Positions 57,129 through 64,000 of a stretch of DNA of 64,000 nt are shown in pieces. Within the stretch, counting starts at the first letter, position 1, and each line of letters starts with the position of its first letter. Below the pieces are notes generated by a model. The model ran no database searches and was not told where the DNA came from. It saw only the letters and a program-made list of their open reading frames with translations. Both the position numbers and the translations under genes were made by a program. Location of the stretch: positions 1 through 64,000 of the forward strand of contig PVBG01000023.1 in assembly GCA_002968845.1 (NCBI GenBank), read 5' to 3'. Origin of the DNA: Neorhizobium tomejilense (GTDB taxonomy: Bacteria > Pseudomonadota > Alphaproteobacteria > Rhizobiales > Rhizobiaceae).

Positions 57129-57917
57129 ATGGATCTCGGTCTAAACGGCAAACGCGCTCTCGTGCTCGCCTCGTCCCGCGGGCTTGGCCTCGGCATCGCC
57201 AAGGCACTTGCGAGCGAGGGCGCCCACGTTCTCCTCGTCGGGCGCTCCGGCGAGCGGCTGGCGGACAATTGCAAGGCGATCAATGCCGAAGGCAAGGGTA
57301 AGGCAGACTGGGTCTGGGGCGACCTTTCCGAGGAGAATTTCGTCGAGGCGATGAAGGCTGCCGTCAAGGAGAAGCTCGGCGGCATAGACATCCTGGTCAA
57401 CAATACCGGCGGCCCGACGCCGGGCACGACAGAAGACATGACCGCCGACAAGCTCGACATCTTCTTCCAGTCCATGGTGCTGCGCGTCATCACGCTCACG
57501 AACGCCCTCCTGCCGCAGATGAAGGAACAGGGTTTCGGCCGCATCCTGACCGTCGCCTCCTCCGGCGTCTTCGAGCCGATCGCCAATCTGGCGCTGTCGA
57601 ACACGCTGCGCTCGGCGCTGGTCGGCTGGAACAAGACGATCGCAACCGAAGTGGCGGGTTTCGGCATTACCTGCAACATGCTGCTTCCCGGCCGCATTCA
57701 TACCGATCGTATCGACGAACTCGACGGCGCCAATGCCAAGCGCACCGGCAAGTCGGTGGAGGAAATCCGCTCCGCCTCGCTGAAGACCATTCCCGCCGGC
57801 CGGCTCGGCAAGGTCGAGGAATTCGCGGCCGCCGGTGCGTTCCTCTGCTCGGTCCCGGCAAGCTATGTCACCGGCACGATGCTCCGGGTCGATGGTGGTG
57901 CGTCGCGCTCGATCTGA
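57129..57917 (+). CDS. Short-chain dehydrogenase with altered catalytic site
   Basis: 262 residues. MDLGLNGKRALVLASSRGLGLGIAKALAS supplies the glycine-rich nucleotide site and ILVNNTGGPTPG the NNxG motif. The usual catalytic YxxxK is replaced: the sequence after ASSGVFEPIANLAL reads SNTLRSALVGWNK, so Tyr is Ser and Lys is Arg, while the upstream Ser is kept. A known 3-oxoacyl-reductase-like SDR subgroup shares this. It may be a non-canonical reductase or a nucleotide-dependent regulator. Confidence 0.85.
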   Translation: MDLGLNGKRALVLASSRGLGLGIAKALASEGAHVLLVGRSGERLADNCKAINAEGKGKADWVWGDLSEENFVEAMKAAVKEKLGGIDILVNNTGGPTPGTTEDMTADKLDIFFQSMVLRVITLTNALLPQMKEQGFGRILTVASSGVFEPIANLALSNTLRSALVGWNKTIATEVAGFGITCNMLLPGRIHTDRIDELDGANAKRTGKSVEEIRSASLKTIPAGRLGKVEEFAAAGAFLCSVPASYVTGTMLRVDGGASRSI

Positions 57918-57960
57918 AGCTTGCGAAAGAGGGTTAAATCCAGGTCGTTAAACATTAAAT

Positions 57961-57996
57961 CGAATTGGGGTGCCGCTGTTGGCGGTATCTCAATTC
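57961..57996 (+). promoter_or_regulatory. Hairpin upstream of small gene at 58046
   Basis: CGAATTG and CAATTCG close a stem whose upper part pairs TGCCGC with GCGGTA (one G-U) around a TGTT loop. It lies 50 nt before the ATG at 58046 and could be a leader structure or operator; no T run follows. Confidence 0.4.
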
Positions 57997-58045
57997 GCCT
58001 GAGTTAAGAGGCAAGCCGGCCCCCCAAAATTAAAGGATCGCCGGC

Positions 58046-58414
58046 ATGATCGAAAGTGTTTCGGGGGCGACCGAGGCTACCCCGCCCAGTGTACCCTCCG
58101 CCGTGCCTCACGCCGCGGCGCCTTCCGCTGCCTCCTCGGCGGCCTCGATCTCGGCGACACTTGCGGCCGGACAGGTCGCGACCTATGCAGGCACCTGGGA
58201 AGCAGCAACCCGGCACGCAGCCGAGACCTCGGCGATCTCCGGCCGATCGGGAAACATGCATGCGCGAAGCCTCGAGGCCGTGGACGATGTCGTGGTCCGC
58301 AATCTTCTCGACAGCCTGTCGCCTTCGAGCCGGATCGCCGGCAGTTTCTTCCTGGCCGACGGCGAAGAACCTGCACCACGGTCGCTGATCGCCACCTATT
58401 ACGAAGACGTCTGA
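58046..58414 (+). CDS. Hypothetical Ala/Ser-rich protein
   Basis: 122 residues. The first ~50 residues are low complexity (Ala, Ser, Pro: PPSVPSAVPHAAAPSAASSAASIS). The second half, AVDDVVVRNLLDSLSPSSRIAGSFFLADGEEPAPRSLIATYYEDV, looks folded. No signal peptide or membrane helix. AAAGGATCG is the ribosome site. I do not recognise a family. It is preceded by a hairpin and followed by a small membrane protein. Confidence 0.5.
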   Translation: MIESVSGATEATPPSVPSAVPHAAAPSAASSAASISATLAAGQVATYAGTWEAATRHAAETSAISGRSGNMHARSLEAVDDVVVRNLLDSLSPSSRIAGSFFLADGEEPAPRSLIATYYEDV

Positions 58415-58513
58415 CCGGAGACGTTCCGGACGATCCGACATCACGCGAATGCGTCTCGCGGGAGCACCCGCCCACGCCTATGATCTCCAGACCCTGCCCT
58501 CGGAGATTCTTCC

Positions 58514-58717
58514 ATGAAATTCACTCGACTTGCGCTTTCGATCATCGGCATCCTGATGGTGGTGATCGGCCTCATCTGGATCGGCCAGGGCACCGGCGCC
58601 TTCCCCTATCCTGCCAGCAGTTTCATGATCAACCAGACGCCCTGGATCATCAGGGGCGCCGGCGTCGCGATCATCGGCCTTGCCGTCATCTGGGGCGCCC
58701 GGCGGTTCCTGCGCTAG
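58514..58717 (+). CDS. Small two-helix membrane protein
   Basis: 67 residues. Two hydrophobic segments (LALSIIGILMVVIGLIWIGQGTG and WIIRGAGVAIIGLAVIWGA) are separated by FPYPASSFMINQTP. The layout and the SSFMI(N/D)xxPW turn are seen in small uncharacterised membrane proteins of many bacteria. No function known. It precedes the RND operon but 200 bp separate them. Confidence 0.7.
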   Translation: MKFTRLALSIIGILMVVIGLIWIGQGTGAFPYPASSFMINQTPWIIRGAGVAIIGLAVIWGARRFLR

Positions 58718-58917
58718 GCCGGTTGGCAGCGCTTCTCCTGCGCAGCCAAAAGGCGAAGAAGATTAACTCCAGTTCATCTAAGCCCTTCATTACAAACCTT
58801 TAATCCGCCTTCACCGGTTAGTGAGCCGGTCGGTAAAAACTTGTCTTTTTTGCGCCGCAATAGGGGCGGTTCGATGGGCCGATGCCATCGAGCACAACCA
58901 CAAGCGAGCGGTCACCC

Positions 58918-60141
58918 ATGAAGAAGATCTGGATTTTTGCCGGCATTCTTGTCGTTGCCGGCGCTGCGGGCTGGGAGTTCCGCGATCGGATTCCCTTTCT
59001 TTCATCCCTCAGCCAGCAGGCCTCTGCCGCTCCCGGCGAAGGCCTGCCGCAGGGCGCACGCCGGCGCGGCGCAGTCGGTCCACCGCCGGCGGTCAAGACG
59101 GTCGCCGCCACCCGCACCGCCCTGCCGATGGACGTCACCGCCTCCGGTGCGGCCAATGCCGACGAGAATACCACAATCGCCGCCCAGCAACCGGGCATCG
59201 TGGTCAGCATCGCGGCAACCGACGGCGCATTCGTCAAGACGGGCGACCTGATCGCCAAGCTCGACGACCGCACGGCCAAGGCCGCTTTGGACAAGGACAG
59301 GGCGTTGCTCGTCCGCGACCAGGCGACGCTCACCCAGGCCCAGACGGCGCTCACCCGCGCCAACGACCTGCTGCGCGGCAATGCCGGCACCCAGCAGACC
59401 GTCGACCAGGCGAAGGCGGCGCAGGATACCGCGGCCGCCACCGTGCAGAGCGACAACGCGGCGATCGCAGCCGATCAGATCGACCTCGACCATACCGAAA
59501 TCCGCGCGCCCTTCGACGGAAGGCTCGGCGACATCGACATCAGCACCGGCGCCTATCTCAGCGCCGGATCGGCGGTGGTGACGATCGCCAAATACGATCC
59601 GATCTACGTGAAATTCCACCTTCCCGAAGCCTATCTCGGCCAGCTCAAGCAGGGCGCGACGGCGAAGGCGGTAACGGTCGATGCCGTGCCGCAGGGCGGC
59701 GGCACTTCGGCCAAGGGAACCTTGAGCTTCTTCGACAACACTGTCGATCCGGCTTCGGGCACGATCCTTGCCAAGGCGCGGTTCGACAATCCGTCCGGAA
59801 CGCTGTGGCCGGGGCAATCGCTGAATGTCACCGTGCATTTTGAGAGCGGCGCCAAGGACATCGTGGTGCCGACGGTGGCGGTCAATCCGGGCGTCGACAG
59901 CCCGTTCGTCTACGCGATTGGCGACGACAGTAAGGTGCACGCGACGCCGGTGAAGGTGGCGCGCTCCAATGGTCCGGACATGGCGATTGCCAGCGGGCTC
60001 ACCGAAGGTGCGCATGTGGTGGTCGAGGGCCAGGTGCAGCTCGTCGATGGCGCCACCGTCGTCGAGCAGTTCGGCAATGGCCAGAAGACGGCCGGTGCCA
60101 AGAGCAGCGATCGGGCGATCGAAATGGGGGCAGCGCAATGA
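58918..60141 (+). CDS. RND efflux periplasmic adaptor (MdtA/MexE-like)
   Basis: 407 residues from MKKIWIFAGILVVAGAAGW, a membrane anchor or uncleaved signal. The lipoyl half-motifs (IVVSIAATDGAFVKTGDLIAKLDDR and DLDHTEIRAPFDGRLGDIDISTGAYLSAGSAVVTI) flank a helical hairpin (KAALDKDRALLVRDQATLTQAQTAL), then a beta-barrel and membrane-proximal domain. It bridges the RND pump and an outer-membrane channel. Stop and pump start overlap by 4 bp. No TolC homologue is in the window. Confidence 0.92.
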   Translation: MKKIWIFAGILVVAGAAGWEFRDRIPFLSSLSQQASAAPGEGLPQGARRRGAVGPPPAVKTVAATRTALPMDVTASGAANADENTTIAAQQPGIVVSIAATDGAFVKTGDLIAKLDDRTAKAALDKDRALLVRDQATLTQAQTALTRANDLLRGNAGTQQTVDQAKAAQDTAAATVQSDNAAIAADQIDLDHTEIRAPFDGRLGDIDISTGAYLSAGSAVVTIAKYDPIYVKFHLPEAYLGQLKQGATAKAVTVDAVPQGGGTSAKGTLSFFDNTVDPASGTILAKARFDNPSGTLWPGQSLNVTVHFESGAKDIVVPTVAVNPGVDSPFVYAIGDDSKVHATPVKVARSNGPDMAIASGLTEGAHVVVEGQVQLVDGATVVEQFGNGQKTAGAKSSDRAIEMGAAQ

Positions 60142-63100
60142 TCCCGCAATTCTGCATCCGCCGCCCGGTCGCCACCACGCTGCTCGCTATCGGCGCCGTG
60201 CTCGCCGGCCTTGCCGGCTATCAGCTGCTGCCGGTCGCCGCCCTGCCGCAGGTCGATTTCCCGACCATCAACGTCTCCGCCCAGCTGACCGGCGCCTCGC
60301 CGCAGACGATGGCGACGGCGGTGTCGACGCCGCTGATCAAGCAGTTCGAGACGATCCCCGGGATCAGCGAGATCAGCGCCACCAACTCGCTCGGCAATAC
60401 CTCGATCGTGCTGCAGTTCGATCTCAACCGCGATATTGACGCGGCGGCGGCCGACGTGCAGGCGGCGATCTCGCATGCGACCCGGCAGCTGCCGGACAAC
60501 ATGACGACGCCACCGAGCTACCGCAAGACCAACCCGGCCGACGCGCCGGTCCTGCTCCTGTCGATCCGCAGCGATACGATGCCGCGCAGCAAGATCGACG
60601 AGATCGCCGAGGACGTCCTCTCCCCATCGCTCTCCACCCTTCCCGGCGTCGCGGAAGTATCGATCTTCGGCGCCCAGACCTATGCGGTGCGCGTCGAGGT
60701 CGATCCCAACAAGCTGCAGGCCCGCAATCTCGGTGTCGACAACGTCACCAATGCCATCTCCACCGCCAACAGCCAGGCGCCGGTCGGCTCGCTCGAGAAC
60801 AACAGCCAGCGCCTGACCATCAATGCCGATACCCAGCGCACCAATGCCGACCAGTTTCGTTCGCTGGTGATCGCCAGTCCGAACGGCGCCCCCGTCCATC
60901 TCGGCGACGTCGCCAACGTTCAGGACAGCGTCGCTAATCTCGACGCGGGAAGCTGGTATGACGGCAACCAGTCGATCATCCTCGCCATCCAGCGCCAGCC
61001 GGATGCCAATACGGTCAATGTCGTCGATGCGGTGCGCGCCAAGCTGCCCGGACTTTCCGCCGAGCTGCCGGCCGCCGTGTCGATCAACGTCATGAACGAT
61101 TCCTCGACGGCGATCCGTGCCTCGATCTCGGACGTGCAGTTCACGCTGATGCTGACGATCGGCCTTGTCGTGCTGGTCATCTATCTCTTCCTCGGCCGGA
61201 TCACCGCCACCCTCGTTCCGGGGCTTGCCGTGCCGCTGTCGCTGATCACCACGTTCGGCGCCATGTATGTGCTCGGCTACAGTATCGACAACATCTCGCT
61301 GCTCGGACTGACGCTTGCGGTCGGCCTGGTGGTGGACGATGCGATCGTCATGCTGGAAAACATCATGCGGCATGTCGAGGACGGCATGGCGCCGATGCAG
61401 GCGGCCCTGCAGGGAGCCGGCGAAGTCAGCTCGACGATCATTTCCATGTCGGTGTCGCTGATCGCCGTATTCATCCCGATCCTCCTGATGGGCGGGGTGG
61501 TCGGGCGGCTGTTCAACGAATTCGGCATGGTGGTGGCGCTCGCCATCGTCGCCTCGGCGGTCGTCTCACTGACGGTGACGCCGATGCTCGGTTCGCGTCT
61601 ATCCGGCGCCGAACATCACCCGGGCCTGGTGGTGCGTATCTTCGATGCCGGTTTCAGCCGCACGCTCAACGGCTATGACCGGGCGGTCGGCTGGTGCCTT
61701 CGGAACCGAGCGATCATCCTTCTCGTCTTCCTCGCCTCGGTCGGCGCCTCGGTCTATCTTTTCTGGACGTTGCCCACGAGCTTCTTCCCGCAGGAGGATA
61801 TCGGCCGGCTGACGATCTCGACGCAGGCCCGCGAGGACATTTCCTATCCGGCGATGCGCGACCTGCAGGCGCAGGTGGCCGCCGCCGTGCAGAAGAACCC
61901 CGCGGTCAACCACGTCACCTCGATCGTCGGCAGCAACGGCCGCAGCTCGCTCAACAACGGCACGATCTGGGTGGAACTGAAGGATCGCGACCGGCGTCCG
62001 CCGCTCGACCAGACGCTGCGCGAACTCCGGCAGGCGACATCCGGCTTCGCCGGCATGAAGACCTTCATCACGCCGCAGCAGAGCCTGCGCTTCGGCGGCC
62101 GCGCGACGGCCAGCCAGTACCAGCTCGTCGTGCAAGCGCTGAATGCCTCGCAGACCAGCGAATGGTCGGACAAGATCCAGGCCGCGATGCGCGCCGACCG
62201 GGCGCATTTCACTGACGTCACGTCCGACGCCCAGAACGACGCGATCGAGGCCAATATCAAGGTCGATCCGGAAAAGGCAGCGTCCTTCGGCATTACCGAC
62301 GACGAGTTGCGCAAGACGCTGCAGATGGCGTTCGGCGGTTATACGGCCGCCGAAATCCAGTCGACCGGCGACAGCTACGACGTGATCACCGAGTTCGACA
62401 ATACCCAGCAATGGAACGACCAGATGCTGCAGGGTGTCAGGGTGCTGTCCTCGAACGGCGCGCTGGTGCCGCTCTCGAATTTCGCGACGGTGGTGCGCCA
62501 GACCGCACCGGTCACCATCAACCAGACCGGCCAGCTGGTCTCGACGACCGTGTCGTTCAACCTGCCGGCCGGCGTCTCGCTCTCCGATGCGACGGCGGCA
62601 GTCGACCAGATCAAAGCAAACCTGCAGATGCCGAACGACGTGTTCACCTCCTATGGCGGCACCGCGCAGATCTTTCAGCAGAGCCAGGGCAACACGCCGA
62701 TGCTGATTCTGGCTGCGGTGCTCACCATCTACGTGGTGCTCGGCGTGCTCTACGAGAGCTTCATCCACCCGCTGACGATCCTGTCGGGCCTACCGGCCGC
62801 GGCCTTCGGAGCGTTGCTGGCACTAAAGCTGTTCGGTTTCGACCTGTCGATCATCGCGCTGATCGGGCTTCTGATGCTGATCGGCATCGTCAAGAAGAAC
62901 GCGATCATGATGATCGACGTGGCGGTGGAGACGATGCGCTCGAAGGGGGAAACGGCGGCAGTTGCAATCCACGAGGCCTGCGTGCGGCGTTTCCGGCCGA
63001 TCATGATGACGACCTTCTGCGCCTTGCTCGGGGCGCTGCCGATCGCCCTCGGCACCGGCGCCTCTTCCGAGCTTCGCCAACCGCTGGGCATCGCTGTCGT

Positions 63101-63263
63101 TGGCGGGCTGATCGTTTCCCAGGCGCTGACGCTGTTCATCACGCCGGTCATCTTCGTGGAGATGGATCGGTTTGGCCGCTTCCTCGGGAGGCTTTGGTCG
63201 AGGAAGGACAAGGACCTGCATGAGGCGAACGACGACGTGCCGACGGCGATTGCGGCCGAGTGA
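60138..63263 (+). CDS. RND multidrug efflux inner-membrane pump
   Basis: 1041 residues. Twelve helices in two repeats with large periplasmic loops; MIPQFCIRRPVATTLLAIGAVLAGLAGY is the hydrophobic start. The proton-relay GLVVDDAIVMLENIMRHVEDG is in helix 4 and LMLIGIVKKNAIMMIDVAVE lies in helix 10. It is close to MdtB/MdtC-type pumps of the HAE-1 family. It exports drugs, bile salts or metabolites using proton motive force, with the upstream adaptor. A hairpin terminator follows. No local regulator. Confidence 0.94.
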   Translation: MIPQFCIRRPVATTLLAIGAVLAGLAGYQLLPVAALPQVDFPTINVSAQLTGASPQTMATAVSTPLIKQFETIPGISEISATNSLGNTSIVLQFDLNRDIDAAAADVQAAISHATRQLPDNMTTPPSYRKTNPADAPVLLLSIRSDTMPRSKIDEIAEDVLSPSLSTLPGVAEVSIFGAQTYAVRVEVDPNKLQARNLGVDNVTNAISTANSQAPVGSLENNSQRLTINADTQRTNADQFRSLVIASPNGAPVHLGDVANVQDSVANLDAGSWYDGNQSIILAIQRQPDANTVNVVDAVRAKLPGLSAELPAAVSINVMNDSSTAIRASISDVQFTLMLTIGLVVLVIYLFLGRITATLVPGLAVPLSLITTFGAMYVLGYSIDNISLLGLTLAVGLVVDDAIVMLENIMRHVEDGMAPMQAALQGAGEVSSTIISMSVSLIAVFIPILLMGGVVGRLFNEFGMVVALAIVASAVVSLTVTPMLGSRLSGAEHHPGLVVRIFDAGFSRTLNGYDRAVGWCLRNRAIILLVFLASVGASVYLFWTLPTSFFPQEDIGRLTISTQAREDISYPAMRDLQAQVAAAVQKNPAVNHVTSIVGSNGRSSLNNGTIWVELKDRDRRPPLDQTLRELRQATSGFAGMKTFITPQQSLRFGGRATASQYQLVVQALNASQTSEWSDKIQAAMRADRAHFTDVTSDAQNDAIEANIKVDPEKAASFGITDDELRKTLQMAFGGYTAAEIQSTGDSYDVITEFDNTQQWNDQMLQGVRVLSSNGALVPLSNFATVVRQTAPVTINQTGQLVSTTVSFNLPAGVSLSDATAAVDQIKANLQMPNDVFTSYGGTAQIFQQSQGNTPMLILAAVLTIYVVLGVLYESFIHPLTILSGLPAAAFGALLALKLFGFDLSIIALIGLLMLIGIVKKNAIMMIDVAVETMRSKGETAAVAIHEACVRRFRPIMMTTFCALLGALPIALGTGASSELRQPLGIAVVGGLIVSQALTLFITPVIFVEMDRFGRFLGRLWSRKDKDLHEANDDVPTAIAAE

Positions 63264-63412
63264 GGCCCCCTGCCCGCCGCCCGAAAAGGGCAGGCGGGCA
63301 GGCGTCAGTGCAGGTAACCTTAATCGATAACCTGAACAACGGACTCCGTTTGCATTAGCCACCGCTAAAGCTTCTTATAGGTCGTGCAGCGTAGTACTGC
63401 GTACGCGCTGCG

Positions 63413-63451
63413 GCGGTCGGGCTTGGGGGTCGCCCGGCCGCTTTCAGTTTC
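63413..63451 (+). terminator. Terminator of RND operon
   Basis: GCGGTCGGGC (63413-63422) pairs with GCCCGGCCGC (63432-63441, one G-U), followed by TTTCAGTTTC. It lies between the pump gene and the convergent beta-lactamase. Confidence 0.6.
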
Positions 63452-63469
63452 AGGTAAGAGGCTGGAAAA

Positions 63470-64000
63470 TCAGAAACTTTCTGCCAGTTTCGGCAAATCC
63501 CTGATCAGCCCATCCCGCACCACGAAGCTGATCGGCTCGTTGGGGTACCGCTTTGTATCGACCAGCAGCCTTGCGAAAATGACCCGCCGTTCGTCCTTCA
63601 TCGCCCAGCCGACGAACCAGCCGAGCGGGCGGGCGTAATCCACCTTGCCGGCCTTGTCGCGCAGCCAGCCGGAACCGGTCTTGCCCTGGATGTCCCAGCC
63701 GTCGCCGGCCTCGAAATGCGGCACGATCGCCAGCGTCATGTCGACCGCATGTTCGGAGATCGGCAGGCCGCCATTGAGGAAACGGCGCAGGAACTGGACC
63801 TGCTGGTCGGCCGAAATCTTCAGCGACGACATCAGCCAGGATTCGGTCAGGCCGTCGGTGTTGCCCGGACCGCCGGCGATGTCGCGGTTGCCGTAGCCAA
63901 AGCGCTGGATGTAGTCCGCAAACTTGGGCTTGCCGAGCTTGCGGGCAATTTCCTGCGAATACCAGACGATCGATTCCTTTTCCCAGATCAGCGGATCGAC
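63470..64000 (-). CDS. Class D (OXA-type) beta-lactamase, N-terminus outside window
   Basis: The frame enters at 64000 and ends at 63470, giving the last ~176 residues. Motifs: IQRFGYGNRDIAGG contains the class D YGN box, and IQGKTGSGWLRD the KTG box; the SxxK box is outside. WLMSSLKISADQQVQFLRRFLNG is the following helix. It hydrolyses beta-lactams in the periplasm or, as a relative, could act in peptidoglycan sensing. It converges on the RND efflux operon. OXA-like genes occur naturally in several soil alphaproteobacteria. Confidence 0.85.
   Translation of the reverse strand, partial: VDPLIWEKESIVWYSQEIARKLGKPKFADYIQRFGYGNRDIAGGPGNTDGLTESWLMSSLKISADQQVQFLRRFLNGGLPISEHAVDMTLAIVPHFEAGDGWDIQGKTGSGWLRDKAGKVDYARPLGWFVGWAMKDERRVIFARLLVDTKRYPNEPISFVVRDGLIRDLPKLAESF

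Noticed and set aside
1..64000. CRISPR arrays, insertion sequences, prophage genes
   Set aside because: No regularly spaced identical direct repeats, transposase or phage structural genes were recognised on either strand; the array repeats at 36-38 kb are gene-sized and not CRISPR-like.

Overview
The window looks like chromosomal DNA of a Rhizobiaceae alphaproteobacterium (Rhizobium/Agrobacterium/Neorhizobium-like). The evidence is the high-GC coding style, the rpoZ-rel ... acpS-lepB-rnc-era-recO and smpB-dapA-slt housekeeping blocks, two RopA-type porins, a PilZ protein, DUF2147/DUF2062/DUF3563 proteins and a mosaic palindromic intergenic element of a kind common in rhizobia. No phage, integrase, insertion sequence or CRISPR array was seen. 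Species cannot be fixed from the sequence alone.

Layout. 1-8.5 kb: efflux and regulator pairs (MFS/TetR with three clear operators, oxidoreductase/HxlR, monooxygenase-like/LysR with a 20-bp operator palindrome), then an EamA and an MFS transporter. 7.2-12.7 kb: minus-strand core block recO, PAS protein, era, rnc, lepB, acpS, DUF2062. 12.9-16.1 kb: an accessory stretch (DUF3563, GST, FAD oxidoreductase, VOC protein) between DUF2062 and rel. 16.3-26.4 kb: rel, rpoZ, NYN protein, ada, UPF0104 membrane protein, smpB, dapA and a lytic transglycosylase. 26.5-28.8 kb: two tandem porins of identical length. 29-35.8 kb: tRNA-Ser(GCT), HpcH-type aldolase with a ferredoxin-reductase-like flavoprotein, PilZ, LysR, HisC-like aminotransferase, Sel1 and DUF2147 proteins.

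36.4-39.1 kb holds the most unusual locus: six tandem genes, plus a diverged seventh, for small exported proteins. Mature chains of the six are bracketed by GDYY(E/Q)G at the N-terminus and GDY(Y/F)(D/E/G)G..RPN at the C-terminus, with a central TGS(I/V). The genes are separated by a conserved ~86-nt spacer repeat and preceded by a long AT-rich leader with strong inverted repeats. I do not recognise a function.

39.5-64 kb: amn (probably leaderless), a vapBC pair with a nested operator, a lipid-linked sugar transfer cluster (YbhN-like, GT2, GT39), a divergent polyamine-type aminotransferase and glutamine-synthetase-like ligase, a GGDEF cyclase beside a diacylglycerol-kinase-like gene, an MFS transporter, HxlR/alcohol dehydrogenase, an L,D-transpeptidase, an orphan VapB, ETF-ubiquinone oxidoreductase, an SDR lacking the usual catalytic Tyr, an RND efflux operon and the C-terminal part of a class D beta-lactamase cut by the window end.
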